NCBI RefSeq assembly: GCF_010731115.1
Contig: NZ_AP022616.1
Location: 5,456,001 to 5,520,000, forward strand
Origin: Mycolicibacterium phocaicum
Lineage (GTDB): Bacteria; Actinomycetota; Actinomycetes; Mycobacteriales; Mycobacteriaceae
Length of the DNA: 64,000 nt
Reading direction: 5' to 3'
In this document: one piece after another, positions 1 through 8,129 of the stretch
Position numbering within the stretch: position 1 is the first letter of the stretch
How the letters are laid out: each line of letters begins with the position of its first letter
Position numbers and translations under genes: made by a program
Notes under the pieces: generated by a model
Told to the model about the DNA's origin: nothing
Seen by the model: the letters and a program-made list of their open reading frames with translations, nothing else
Database searches by the model: none

Positions 1-537
1 CTCGACCCCGGTGATCAGCTCCAGCCGCGCGTCGGCGGTGATGGTGTCGAACTGCCGGGAGACGCCCCGGGTGCGCCGGTGATCAGGTGCGACGCCGAAG
101 CGCGCAAGCCCGCCGGGCTGGGGCAGGCGCTCGTACATCCGGACGCGGGCCGCGGGGATGGTCAGTACCTCGTCGGCGGCGTACATGGCGGCCGGGCCGG
201 AGCCGACGATCGCCACCCTGAGGGCTCCAGGTGCCCGGACCTGCAGCGGCGGCACGACGGGCGCCAGCAGCGCACGGGGCCGGGGCTCCTTGTAGAAATC
301 GGCGTTGAGCTCGAGGAACACCTTCTCGGTCGGATCCAGCGAACCGTCGTGCTTGATGGCGTCGACCGGACAAGCGGTGACGCACGCGCCGCAGTCGACG
401 CACTCCACCGGGTCGATGTAGAGCATCTCGGCGGTGTGGAAGTCGGGCTCGTCGGGCGTGGGGTGAATGCAGTTGACCGGACAGGCGTAGACGCACGACG
501 CGTCGCTGCAGCAGGACTGCGTGATGACGTGGGGCAT
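1..537 (-). CDS. fprB: Ferredoxin-NADP(+) reductase with N-terminal 2x[4Fe-4S] ferredoxin domain (3' part outside window)
   Basis: The 179 codons in the window give the N-terminal part of a flavoprotein that moves electrons between NADPH and ferredoxin. Residues about 8-60 carry two ferredoxin cysteine clusters (CCSDASCVYACPV and CVDCGACVTACPV), and an FAD-binding GSGPAAMYAA motif starts near residue 112. A bacterial ferredoxin domain fused to an adrenodoxin-reductase-like flavoprotein is the FprB architecture of mycobacteria. The start ATG (537-535) shares its A with the TGA of the upstream di-iron oxygenase gene (TGATG), so the two are translationally coupled. The NADP-binding half lies beyond the left edge. 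Family assignment is secure; the electron partner is not visible. Confidence 0.9.
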   Translation of the reverse strand, partial: MPHVITQSCCSDASCVYACPVNCIHPTPDEPDFHTAEMLYIDPVECVDCGACVTACPVDAIKHDGSLDPTEKVFLELNADFYKEPRPRALLAPVVPPLQVRAPGALRVAIVGSGPAAMYAADEVLTIPAARVRMYERLPQPGGLARFGVAPDHRRTRGVSRQFDTITADARLELITGVE

Positions 538-1514
538 CAGGCGATCAACTGTGCCTCGCGGCTGGGGGCGCTGCGATAGCGGGCCGTCTCACCGGCGATG
601 CCGCAGCGCTTCCACATCCAGCGGCCGACGCGGTTCATCAGGCCGATCTCCTCGGCCAGCGCGCGGGTCTCGTCGAAGAAGCTCGCCATGATCTTGCGCG
701 ACTGCGGGCTGCGCCAGAATGCTTGCCGCATAACGTCTTCCGGAATGCCGAACTGCTTGCCGAACGACTTCGACGACCCCATGATCTCGTGCGCCAGCCA
801 GCGCAACGTCAGCGGGAAGGCGACGGTGGCGAAGGCCTTGAAGCGCCACGAGCGTTCGGGCATGTGCGTCTTGAGGAATTCGTTGGCCCACGAGATGTGG
901 CGGGCTTCCTCGGCGATGTGAATCTGCATGGTGCGCAGCACGGCCGGCGGCAGGTTGGCGCCCTCGCGGATCATGCCCTTCTGGAAGTGATCGATGGGCT
1001 CTTCACCGGCGAGGATGCCGGCCATGAACGCCGTCGGCGAGTACTGGCCGACCAAGCCGATGTACGGCGACAACTTGAAGAACAGCTTCCGCATGCCGGG
1101 CACGTCGGTCCCCGAGCGGTTGACCAGCTCCTGGAACATCTGGATGTGGTTGCACTCCTCGGTCATCTCGTGCAACGCGTACCGGAACTCGGGAGAGTTG
1201 TTGGGCAGCTTCATGATGAAGGCCATCAGCCCGCGGATCAGGATGCTCTCGAACGCCGCGCCCACCTTGACGGTGTTGAGCGTGCGCCAGCGGCCGATCT
1301 CGATCTGCCGTTCGAGCGGCTGGTTCTGGTACCACTCGGTGGCGCCCAGCGGGTCGATGGCAGGGGAGAGCACCCACCGTGGATCGTGCAGGTCGATCGC
1401 CATGTCCGGCGAATCCCACGCGATGTCGAGGTAGGGGTCGAACCGGCGTCGCACCGAACCTTCGGACAGCACGTCGAGCAGATTCTGGTAACCGGGCTTC
1501 ATTGCCTGAGTCAT
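537..1514 (-). CDS. AurF-type di-iron oxygenase family protein
   Basis: A 325-residue soluble protein with two carboxylate/histidine motifs typical of ferritin-like di-iron oxygenases: EECNH at 119-123 and EEARH at 202-206. The length and spacing fit the AurF family (p-aminobenzoate N-oxygenase and relatives). Its stop overlaps the fprB start by one base, so a ferredoxin/ferredoxin-reductase pair may supply its electrons; that is inference from the coupling. It resembles the M. tuberculosis gene beside fprB (Rv0885), whose substrate I do not know. The start follows a short leader at the head of the transcript, and a hairpin repeat lies upstream at 1575-1619. Confidence 0.8.
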   Translation of the reverse strand: MTQAMKPGYQNLLDVLSEGSVRRRFDPYLDIAWDSPDMAIDLHDPRWVLSPAIDPLGATEWYQNQPLERQIEIGRWRTLNTVKVGAAFESILIRGLMAFIMKLPNNSPEFRYALHEMTEECNHIQMFQELVNRSGTDVPGMRKLFFKLSPYIGLVGQYSPTAFMAGILAGEEPIDHFQKGMIREGANLPPAVLRTMQIHIAEEARHISWANEFLKTHMPERSWRFKAFATVAFPLTLRWLAHEIMGSSKSFGKQFGIPEDVMRQAFWRSPQSRKIMASFFDETRALAEEIGLMNRVGRWMWKRCGIAGETARYRSAPSREAQLIA

Positions 1515-1574
1515 GTCTCCAATTTACCGGGAACAGCGGTCTCAGTAAATACCTGCCGATCGATCCGCCGAGAC

Positions 1575-1619
1575 TGAGCTTGTGTGTCAACTTCTTGCCG
1601 CATTTGGCACACAAGCTCA
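1575..1619. repeat. Hairpin repeat, left copy flanking DUF559 gene
   Basis: An imperfect palindrome with arms TGAGCTTGTGT (1575-1585) and ACACAAGCTCA (1609-1619). Pairing continues inward for about five more positions, one of them G-T. The same arm sequence forms the hairpin just after the DUF559 gene (2517-2573), so the gene is bracketed by two members of one repeat family. Here the repeat lies between the divergent starts of the di-iron oxygenase and DUF559 genes. Confidence 0.8.
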
Positions 1620-1667
1620 TGTTCGGTGTAGATGGAACCGGGCGCGGCGCGTAGCCGTCATATTCGT

Positions 1668-2516
1668 ATGCCATTTCTGGGCTCCGAGGCGCGGGCGGCC
1701 GGCATCGCCAACCGGTACCAGCTCAGGACCCGCTATCGGCAGGTCTATCGCGACGTCTACGTGCCGCGCGATGCCGAGCTGACGGCGGCCGACAAGGCGG
1801 AGGCGGCTTGGTTGTGGTCGAGGCGGCGAGGCGTGGCGGCCGGCTTGTCGGCGTCGGCCCTGCACGGATCGCGGTGGATTGGCGACCATGAACCCGCCGA
1901 ACTCAACCAGAAGAGCATGCATGGGCAGGCCGGCATCGTGTTGCACAGCGATGAGCTCACCGAGGATGAGATTTGTCTGGTCCGGGGGATACAGGCCACC
2001 ACACCCGCCCGGACTGCTTTCGATCTCGGTCGTTGTAATGGACTCACGGCTGCAGTCATTCGGGTCGACGCTTTGCTCCAGGCCACGCGATTGAAAATCC
2101 CCGAGGTGCGCGCACTTGCCGAGCGGCATCCCGGAGTTCGGGGACTGAGGCAACTCGGGCAGGTGCTCGACCTCGCCGACTACGGCGGAGAGTCGCCGCA
2201 GGAGACGCGGCTACGACTGTTGTTCACCGACAACGGTATGCGGCCGACCCACACCCAGATCGAGGTGTTCGACGGCAGATACCAGGTGGGCCGCATCGAT
2301 ATGGGCTGGCCGGAATGGAAAGTCGGCGTCCAGTACGACGGCATCCAGCATTGGACCGACCCGAATCAACGGACGAGGGACATCGATCAGACAGTCGAAT
2401 ACGAGGACCTCGGTTGGCGAATCATCCGGGTGGGCGCGGATCTGTTGCGCTACCGCCAGCCCGTCATCATTGCCCGAACCCGGGCCCAGCTCCGGGCTGC
2501 TGGCGGACCCTACTGA
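1668..2516 (+). CDS. DUF559 (Vsr-like endonuclease fold) protein with AbiEi-like N-terminal region
   Basis: 282 residues from the ATG at 1668; an in-frame start at 1632 would add 12. The N-terminal half (YRDVYVPRDAEL, then TPARTAFDLGR) resembles the winged-helix/AbiEi-like region common in actinobacterial members. The C-terminal part, about residues 175-270, has the DUF559/Vsr-like pattern: QETRLRLLF, then R-IDMGWPEWKVGVQYDG, then WRIIRVGADLL. Members are usually annotated only as hypothetical or as putative antitoxin/endonuclease, and no cellular role can be assigned. The gene stands alone between two copies of a hairpin repeat, the right one starting at its stop codon. A second diverged family member with the same layout is at 23187. 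Confidence 0.75.
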   Translation: MPFLGSEARAAGIANRYQLRTRYRQVYRDVYVPRDAELTAADKAEAAWLWSRRRGVAAGLSASALHGSRWIGDHEPAELNQKSMHGQAGIVLHSDELTEDEICLVRGIQATTPARTAFDLGRCNGLTAAVIRVDALLQATRLKIPEVRALAERHPGVRGLRQLGQVLDLADYGGESPQETRLRLLFTDNGMRPTHTQIEVFDGRYQVGRIDMGWPEWKVGVQYDGIQHWTDPNQRTRDIDQTVEYEDLGWRIIRVGADLLRYRQPVIIARTRAQLRAAGGPY

Positions 2517-2573
2517 CGAAACTGAGCTTGTGTCCCAAATCCTTGCGAGATTTGGTACACAAGCTCAGTTTCG
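2517..2573. repeat. Hairpin repeat, right copy flanking DUF559 gene; possible terminator
   Basis: Begins directly after the DUF559 stop codon. Arms 2517-2540 and 2550-2573 pair over 24 positions with a single mismatch (C2534/T2556) around a 9-base loop; the outer 17 pairs are perfect (CGAAACTGAGCTTGTGT). It sits between the convergent DUF559 and sdhB genes, so it could end transcription in both directions, although there is no long T tract. The arm sequence is shared with the hairpin at 1575-1619. Confidence 0.85.
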
Positions 2574-2588
2574 GCGGAAGCGAAAGCC

Positions 2589-3374
2589 CTAGCGGGCAAA
2601 CATCAAGGCGCGCTTGACTTCCTGGATCGCCTTGGTCACCTGGATGCCGCGGGGGCAGGCCTCGGTGCAGTTGAAGGTGGTGCGGCAGCGCCACACACCG
2701 TCGACCTCGTTGAGGATGTCGAGGCGCTCGGCGGCGGCCTCGTCACGCGAGTCGAAGATGAACCGGTGCGCGTTGACGATGGCGGCGGGGCCGAAGTACG
2801 AGCCCTCGCTCCAGTACACCGGGCACGAGGTGGTGCAGCAGGCGCACAGGATGCACTTGGTGGTGTCGTCGAAGCGGGCGCGGTCGGTCTGCGACTGGAT
2901 GCGCTCACGGGTCGGGGGGTTGCCCGACGTGATGAGGAACGGCTTCACGGCGCGGTAGGCGTCGAAGAACGGCTCCATGTCCACCACGAGGTCCTTCTCC
3001 ACGGGCAGGCCGCGGATGGGCTCGATGGTGATGGTCAGGTCCTTGCCGGGCTTCTTCGGCAGCAGGTCGCGCATGAGGACCTTGCAGGCCAGCCGGTTCA
3101 CGCCGTTGATGCGCATGGCGTCCGAGCCGCACACGCCGTGCGCGCAGGACCGACGGAACGTCAGCGTGCCGTCCAGGTAGCCCTTCACGTACAGCAGCAG
3201 GTTCAGCAACCGGTCGCTGGGCAGGCACGGCACGCGGAAGCTCTGGAAACCGGCGGCGTCCGGGTTCTCCGGGTTGAACCGGGCGATCTTCAGCGTGACC
3301 ATGACGGCGCCTTCGGGCACCGGGGGCAGCGGCGGGTCGCCGGCTTCGGGCTTGTCCAATACGGGTGCACTCAT
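2589..3374 (-). CDS. sdhB: Succinate dehydrogenase iron-sulfur subunit
   Basis: 261 residues from the ATG at 3374. SdhB carries electrons from the flavoprotein subunit to the membrane anchor through [2Fe-2S], [4Fe-4S] and [3Fe-4S] centres. The three cysteine groups are visible: SCAHGVCGSDAM followed by the C of RLAC, then CILCACCTTSCPV, then CRTTFNCTEACPRGI. A longer upstream reading frame exists, but translation should begin at MSAPVL, one base after the sdhA stop. It is the last gene of an sdhC-sdhD-sdhA-sdhB operon matching the Rv3316-Rv3319 arrangement (the second succinate dehydrogenase of M. tuberculosis). Confidence 0.97.
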   Translation of the reverse strand: MSAPVLDKPEAGDPPLPPVPEGAVMVTLKIARFNPENPDAAGFQSFRVPCLPSDRLLNLLLYVKGYLDGTLTFRRSCAHGVCGSDAMRINGVNRLACKVLMRDLLPKKPGKDLTITIEPIRGLPVEKDLVVDMEPFFDAYRAVKPFLITSGNPPTRERIQSQTDRARFDDTTKCILCACCTTSCPVYWSEGSYFGPAAIVNAHRFIFDSRDEAAAERLDILNEVDGVWRCRTTFNCTEACPRGIQVTKAIQEVKRALMFAR

Positions 3375-3375
3375 G

Positions 3376-5130
3376 TCAGTACTTCCGTTCCATCGGCTCG
3401 TACCGGGTCTGGACGACAGGCTTGTAGTCCAACCGGATATCGGACAGGAGGTCGGCGCCCTGCTTGTAGGCCATGGTGTGGCGCATGTAGTTGGTGTCGT
3501 CGCGGTCCGGGTAGTCCTCGCGGGCATGGCCGCCGCGCGATTCCTTGCGGTTCAGCGCACCGACGACGGTGACCTCGGCCAGCTCGAGCAGGAAGCCCAG
3601 CTCGATGGCCTCGAGCAGGTCGCTGTTGTAGCGCTTGCCCTTGTCGTGCACCGTGATTCGGCTGTACCGCTCCTTGAGCGCGTGGATGTCCGTCAGCGCC
3701 TGCTTGAGGGTCTCCTCGGTGCGGAACACGGCGGCGTTGTTGTCCATCGACTGCTGCAGCGCGGTGCGGATGTCCGCGACACGCTCGTTGCCGTGGTCGG
3801 ACAGGATGTCGCCGACCCAGCCGGTGACCATGTCGGCCGGGTTGTCCGGCAGATCCACGAAATTGTGGTTCTGGGCGTACTCGGCGGCGGCGATGCCGGC
3901 CCGGCGGCCGAACACGTTGATGTCCAGCAGCGAGTTGGTGCCCAGGCGGTTGGATCCGTGGACCGACACACAGGCGCATTCACCAGCGGCGTACAGACCG
4001 GGGACCACGTTGACGTTGTCCCGCAGCACCTGGCCGTTGACGGTGGTCGGGATACCGCCCATGACGTAGTGGCACGTCGGGTACACCGGCACCAGTTCGG
4101 TGACGGGGTCGACGCCCAGGTAGGTGCGGGCGAACTCGGTGATGTCCGGCAGCTTGGCCTCCAGCACCTCTTCGCCGAGGTGGCGCACGTCGATGTAGAC
4201 GTAGTCCTTGTTCGGTCCGGCGCCGCGGCCCTCGAGGACCTCCAGCACCATCGAGCGGGCCACGATGTCACGCGGCGCCAGGTCGACGATGGTGGGGGCG
4301 TAGCGCTCCATGAAGCGCTCGCCTTCGGCGTTGAGCAGACGACCACCTTCACCACGCACGGCTTCCGAGATCAGGATGCCCAGGCCGGCCAGGCCTGTCG
4401 GGTGGAACTGGTGGAACTCCATGTCCTCCAAGGGAAGTCCCTTGCGGAAGATGATGCCCAGGCCGTCACCGGTCAGGGTGTGGGCGTTGGAGGTGGTCTT
4501 GTACATCCGGCCCGAGCCGCCCGTGGCGAACACGATCGACTTCGCGTGGAAGATGTGGATGTCGCCGGTCGCGAGCTCGTAGGCGATGATGCCGGTGGCC
4601 ACCGGGCCGCCCGCGGTCTCGGTGAGCACCAGGTCCAGGGCATAGAACTCGTTGAAGAACTGCACGTCGTGCTTGACGCAGTTTTGGTACAGCGTCTGCA
4701 GGATCATGTGGCCGGTGCGGTCGGCGGCGTAGCAGGCGCGGCGGACCGGGGCCTTGCCGTGGTCACGGGTGTGGCCGCCGAAGCGACGCTGGTCGATGCG
4801 GCCCTCGGGCGTCCGGTTGAACGGCATGCCCATCTTCTCGAGGTCCAGCACCGCGTCGATGGCTTCCTTGCACATGATCTCGACGGCGTCCTGGTCAGCG
4901 AGGTAGTCGCCACCCTTGACGGTGTCGAAGGTGTGCCACTCCCAGTTGTCGTCCTCGACATTGGCGAGCGCGGCGCACATGCCACCCTGCGCGGCACCGG
5001 TGTGCGAACGCGTCGGGTACAGCTTGGTCAGCACGGCGGTGCGCACGCGCGGGCCGGCTTCCACGGCTGCGCGCATACCTGCGCCACCGGCACCGACGAT
5101 GACGACGTCGTAGCGATGTTCCTGAATCAT
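3376..5130 (-). CDS. sdhA: Succinate dehydrogenase flavoprotein subunit
   Basis: 584 residues, the usual SdhA length. The N-terminus has the FAD dinucleotide-binding motif VVIVGAGGAGMRAA, followed by SHTGAAQGG around the histidine that normally carries covalent FAD. Other conserved blocks are RTGHMILQTLYQ, the HQFHPTGL active-site segment and GSNRLGTNSLLD. It oxidises succinate to fumarate in the TCA cycle and passes electrons to SdhB. It lies one base before sdhB and about 11 bases after sdhD in one transcription unit. Confidence 0.98.
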   Translation of the reverse strand: MIQEHRYDVVIVGAGGAGMRAAVEAGPRVRTAVLTKLYPTRSHTGAAQGGMCAALANVEDDNWEWHTFDTVKGGDYLADQDAVEIMCKEAIDAVLDLEKMGMPFNRTPEGRIDQRRFGGHTRDHGKAPVRRACYAADRTGHMILQTLYQNCVKHDVQFFNEFYALDLVLTETAGGPVATGIIAYELATGDIHIFHAKSIVFATGGSGRMYKTTSNAHTLTGDGLGIIFRKGLPLEDMEFHQFHPTGLAGLGILISEAVRGEGGRLLNAEGERFMERYAPTIVDLAPRDIVARSMVLEVLEGRGAGPNKDYVYIDVRHLGEEVLEAKLPDITEFARTYLGVDPVTELVPVYPTCHYVMGGIPTTVNGQVLRDNVNVVPGLYAAGECACVSVHGSNRLGTNSLLDINVFGRRAGIAAAEYAQNHNFVDLPDNPADMVTGWVGDILSDHGNERVADIRTALQQSMDNNAAVFRTEETLKQALTDIHALKERYSRITVHDKGKRYNSDLLEAIELGFLLELAEVTVVGALNRKESRGGHAREDYPDRDDTNYMRHTMAYKQGADLLSDIRLDYKPVVQTRYEPMERKY

Positions 5131-5141
5131 CCTGCGAGCCC

Positions 5142-5633
5142 CTATTTGATGTTCGCGTCGAAGGTGACGAGCACGTAGCTGCCCAGCACCAGGGTGAATC
5201 CGGTGGCCAGCAGCAGAATCGAGTTCAGCCAGAACTTGGTGGTGTTCTTGCGGGCGTAGTCACCGATGATGGTGCGCATGCCGTTGGCGCCGTGCACCAG
5301 CGCCAGCCACAGCAGGGCCATGTCCCAGATCTGCCAGAACGGCGAGGCCCAGCGCTGCGCGACGTAGTTGAAGTCGATGCGGTAGACGCCGTTCTGCCAG
5401 ATCAGCCCGATGAACAGGTGACCGAGGGCGAGCAGCACCAGCGCGGCGCCGGAGAAGCGCATGAACAGCCAGGCGTACTTCTCGAAGTACGGGATGCCAC
5501 GGGCGCGCCGGGGAGCGCGCGGGTGATCGAGGGCGGCGGGGCGGTCGTGCTCGCGCTCCATGACCGGGGCCGGACGGCCCCCGCGGCGCGCCTCGGCGGC
5601 GCCGGAATCGGTATGCGTGGTCACTTGAGCCAC
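5142..5633 (-). CDS. sdhD: Succinate dehydrogenase membrane anchor subunit D
   Basis: 163 residues with a hydrophilic, arginine-rich N-terminal extension (about 1-50) and then three hydrophobic segments: about 57-78, a middle helix containing WDMALLWLALVHGANGMRTI, and a final helix ending VLVTFDANIK. The LVHGANG segment places a histidine where the anchor's heme or quinone ligand is expected. The start at 5633 lies 13 bases inside the end of sdhC, giving a coupled overlap. It anchors SdhAB and contributes to quinone reduction. Confidence 0.92.
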   Translation of the reverse strand: MAQVTTHTDSGAAEARRGGRPAPVMEREHDRPAALDHPRAPRRARGIPYFEKYAWLFMRFSGAALVLLALGHLFIGLIWQNGVYRIDFNYVAQRWASPFWQIWDMALLWLALVHGANGMRTIIGDYARKNTTKFWLNSILLLATGFTLVLGSYVLVTFDANIK

Positions 5634-6058
5634 CCGTAGTGCTCAACCATGTGCATGCCCTCTACCCCAACTGCGGCGATGACGACCGCGATCCAGATGG
5701 CCAGGATGGTCCACAGCATGACCCGCTGGTACTTGGGTCCCTGCTGCCAGAAGTCGATCAGAATGACTCGCACGCCGTTGAGGGCGTGGTAGAGCACCGC
5801 CGCGACCAGGCCCATCTCCATGAACCCGATGATCGGCGTCTTGTAGGTGTTGATCACCTCGTTGTAGGCCTCGGGGCTGACCCGGACCAGCGCCGTGTCC
5901 AGCACGTGGACCAGCAAGAAGAAGAAGATGGTGGCACCGGTGATGCGGTGTAGCACCCAGGACCACATGCCCGGATCTCCGCGATACAGGGTGCGCCTCT
6001 TCTGTGGTGCTGAACGCGGCGCGGGTATGGCGGATTCCGCGGCTGCCGCTGTACTCAT
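5621..6058 (-). CDS. sdhC: Succinate dehydrogenase cytochrome b556 subunit
   Basis: 145 residues from the ATG at 6058. An upstream in-frame ATG exists, but 6058 is preceded by an excellent ribosome-binding site (GGAGGTCGAA directly before ATG). Motifs include SWVLHRITGATIFFFLLVHVLDTALV (helix 1 with conserved HR and heme-ligand-type H), LVAAVLYHALNGVRVI (helix 2) and a C-terminal helix near LAIWIAVVIAAVG. It is the first gene of the sdh operon. The 225-base gap to the divergent cdd gene should hold both promoters; an IdeR-box-like stretch lies there at 6202-6220. Confidence 0.95.
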   Translation of the reverse strand: MSTAAAAESAIPAPRSAPQKRRTLYRGDPGMWSWVLHRITGATIFFFLLVHVLDTALVRVSPEAYNEVINTYKTPIIGFMEMGLVAAVLYHALNGVRVILIDFWQQGPKYQRVMLWTILAIWIAVVIAAVGVEGMHMVEHYGWLK

Positions 6059-6201
6059 TTCGACCTCCAACGCCGTCGGTGGACGCATGACCCGGCAGCA
6101 ACTTTTTCGCGTGCCGAGCCCAAACCTCGGGGCGACTCTAATCCCAATTTGCGCACAGTCAGAACTAGCGTGTGGGGGGAATGGTGAACCCGCGTCGGAA
6201 A

Positions 6202-6220
6202 TTAGGTTTGCCTACATTAA
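6202..6220. promoter_or_regulatory. IdeR-box-like sequence (weak)
   Basis: TTAGGTTTGCCTACATTAA matches the mycobacterial IdeR 19-mer (TTAGGTTAGGCTAACCTAA, from memory) at 14 of 19 positions by eye, with the left half intact. It lies between sdhC and cdd. Iron control of an Fe-S/heme enzyme is plausible, but the right half-site is poor and the site is far from the sdhC start. Confidence 0.3.
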
Positions 6221-6283
6221 CTTACTTGGCGGTCGGGTCGGGTTTCGGGGCGGCGTTGGGGTGCCGGGAACGGGGTATTGGTG

Positions 6284-6679
6284 ATGCCGGAGATTGACTG
6301 GAAACTGTTGCGGGACAAGGCAATAGCTGCATCCCGGGGCGCCTACGCGCCCTACTCGAACTTCCCGGTGGGGGCGGCGGCGCTGGTCGACGACGGCCGA
6401 ATCGTGCTGGGCTGCAATGTGGAAAATGTCTCATATGGCCTTGGCCTCTGCGCGGAGTGTGCTGTGGTCTGTGCCCTACATTCCGGCGGTGGTGGACGGC
6501 TGCTCGCGCTGGCGTGCGTCGACGGCTCCGGGGCGGTGCTGATGCCGTGCGGACGCTGTCGGCAAGTGCTGCTCGAGCACGGTGGGCCGGCCATGCTGAT
6601 CGACCACGTGGCGGGTCCGCGGCCGCTGGCCGAACTGCTGCCTGATGCTTTCGGGCCGGACGACCTGAACCGCCGGTAA
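6284..6679 (+). CDS. cdd: Cytidine deaminase
   Basis: About 131 residues from the ATG at 6284; GTG at 6281 or TTG at 6278 would add one or two residues. This is the small tetrameric zinc cytidine deaminase that converts cytidine and deoxycytidine to the uridines in pyrimidine salvage. The zinc site shows as the CAE motif (GLCAECAVVCAL), with the second pair in MPCGRCRQVLLEHG; GCNVENVSYGL is also conserved. It runs divergently from the sdh operon and is followed at short distance by deoA, the cdd-deoA-add order known from M. tuberculosis. Confidence 0.97.
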   Translation: MPEIDWKLLRDKAIAASRGAYAPYSNFPVGAAALVDDGRIVLGCNVENVSYGLGLCAECAVVCALHSGGGGRLLALACVDGSGAVLMPCGRCRQVLLEHGGPAMLIDHVAGPRPLAELLPDAFGPDDLNRR

Positions 6680-6748
6680 CGCCAAGCGGGGCAACGCTTC
6701 TGGCGGGGGTTGCGGTTACTGGCGGGTAACTTGGCTAGCATTCCGGGT

Positions 6749-8065
6749 GTGGCGTTCGATGCACTACATCACGGGTCGCAGTTCGATGCGCCGACGGTCA
6801 TTCGCACCAAGCGCGACGGCGGCGTGCTGTCCGATGCCGCGATCGACTGGGTGATCGACGGCTACACCCACGGGCGCGTCGCCGACGCGCAGATGTCGGC
6901 ACTGCTGATGGCGATCTTCCTGCGCGGCATGACACCGGCCGAGATCGCCCGCTGGACGGCGGCCATGGTGGACTCGGGCGAGCGCTTCGATTTTACCGAC
7001 CTGCGGCGCGACGGCCGGCCGCTCGCGCTGGTGGACAAGCACTCCACCGGTGGCGTCGGCGACAAGATCACCATCCCGCTGGTGCCCGTCATCCTGGCCT
7101 GTGGCGGCGCCGTCCCGCAGGCCGCCGGCCGCGGCCTCGGGCACACCGGCGGCACCTTGGACAAGCTGGAGGCGATCCCCGGATTCACCGCCGAGCTGTC
7201 GAAAGGCCGTATCCGCCAACAACTTTCCGACATCGGCGCGGCGATCTTCGCGGCCGGGGACCTGGCGCCGGCCGACCGCAAGATCTATGCACTGCGCGAC
7301 GTCACCGGCACGACGGAGTCGCTACCGCTGATCGCCAGCTCGATCATGAGCAAGAAGCTGGCCGAAGGCGCCCGCTCGCTGGTGCTGGATGTCAAGGTCG
7401 GTCGCGGGGCGTTCCTCAAGACCGAGGCCGAGTCGAGGGAGCTGGCGCGGACCATGGTCGATCTCGGCGTCGCCTACGGCGTCCCGACCCGGGCGCTGCT
7501 CACCGACATGGACCGGCCGCTGGGCCGCGCTGTCGGCAACGCGGTAGAGGTCGCCGAATCGCTGGATGTCCTGGCCGGCGGCGGCCCGGACGACGTCGTC
7601 GCACTGACCGTCGCGCTGGCCCGCGAGATGCTCGACGTGGCCGGCATCGACGGCGTCGACCCCGCCCAGACCCTGGCCGACGGCACCGCGATGGACTGCT
7701 TCCGGCAATTGATCGCCGCGCAGGGCGGCGATCCCGAGGCGCCCCTGCCACTGGGAACGCACACCGAGACCGTCGTGGCGTCGCGCAGCGGGGTCATGGG
7801 TGACATCAACGCGATGTCGGTCGCCATGGCGGTCTGGCGGCTCGGCGCCGGACGGGCCCAGCCCGGCGACCCGGTGCAGGCCGGGGCTGGGCTGTACCTC
7901 CACCGCCGCAGCGGTGAGCCCGTCGCCGCCGGCGAGACCCTGTTCACGCTGTACACCGAGACCCCTGGGCGGCTGCCATCGGCGCTCGCCGAACTCGACG
8001 GCGGATGGTCGGTGGACGACGCGGCGCCGACCCAGCGACCCGTGGTGCTCGACCGCATCGAATAG
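6749..8065 (+). CDS. deoA: Thymidine phosphorylase
   Basis: 438 residues from the GTG at 6749 (MAFDALHHGS). The open frame extends to 6710, but the protein family starts just before FDAPTVIRTKRDGG. It cleaves thymidine with phosphate to thymine and deoxyribose-1-phosphate. The glycosyltransferase-family signature DKHSTGGVGDK occupies about residues 96-106, followed by GRGLGHTGGTLDKLE and SSIMSKKLAEG. Length and motifs are normal. It lies about 70 bases downstream of cdd. Confidence 0.95.
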   Translation: MAFDALHHGSQFDAPTVIRTKRDGGVLSDAAIDWVIDGYTHGRVADAQMSALLMAIFLRGMTPAEIARWTAAMVDSGERFDFTDLRRDGRPLALVDKHSTGGVGDKITIPLVPVILACGGAVPQAAGRGLGHTGGTLDKLEAIPGFTAELSKGRIRQQLSDIGAAIFAAGDLAPADRKIYALRDVTGTTESLPLIASSIMSKKLAEGARSLVLDVKVGRGAFLKTEAESRELARTMVDLGVAYGVPTRALLTDMDRPLGRAVGNAVEVAESLDVLAGGGPDDVVALTVALAREMLDVAGIDGVDPAQTLADGTAMDCFRQLIAAQGGDPEAPLPLGTHTETVVASRSGVMGDINAMSVAMAVWRLGAGRAQPGDPVQAGAGLYLHRRSGEPVAAGETLFTLYTETPGRLPSALAELDGGWSVDDAAPTQRPVVLDRIE

Positions 8066-8129
8066 CCGCATCGAATAGCCGCGAAACCAACTGTGGCCGC
8101 CGGCCGCGCCCGCCACTAGGGTCGTCCGC

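Noticed and set aside
3274..5178. 634-codon open frame on the plus strand opposite sdhA/sdhB
   Set aside because: It runs antisense to genes with unmistakable Sdh motifs. Long antisense frames are common in GC-rich DNA, and its translation is a low-complexity V/D/H/G/R-rich product.
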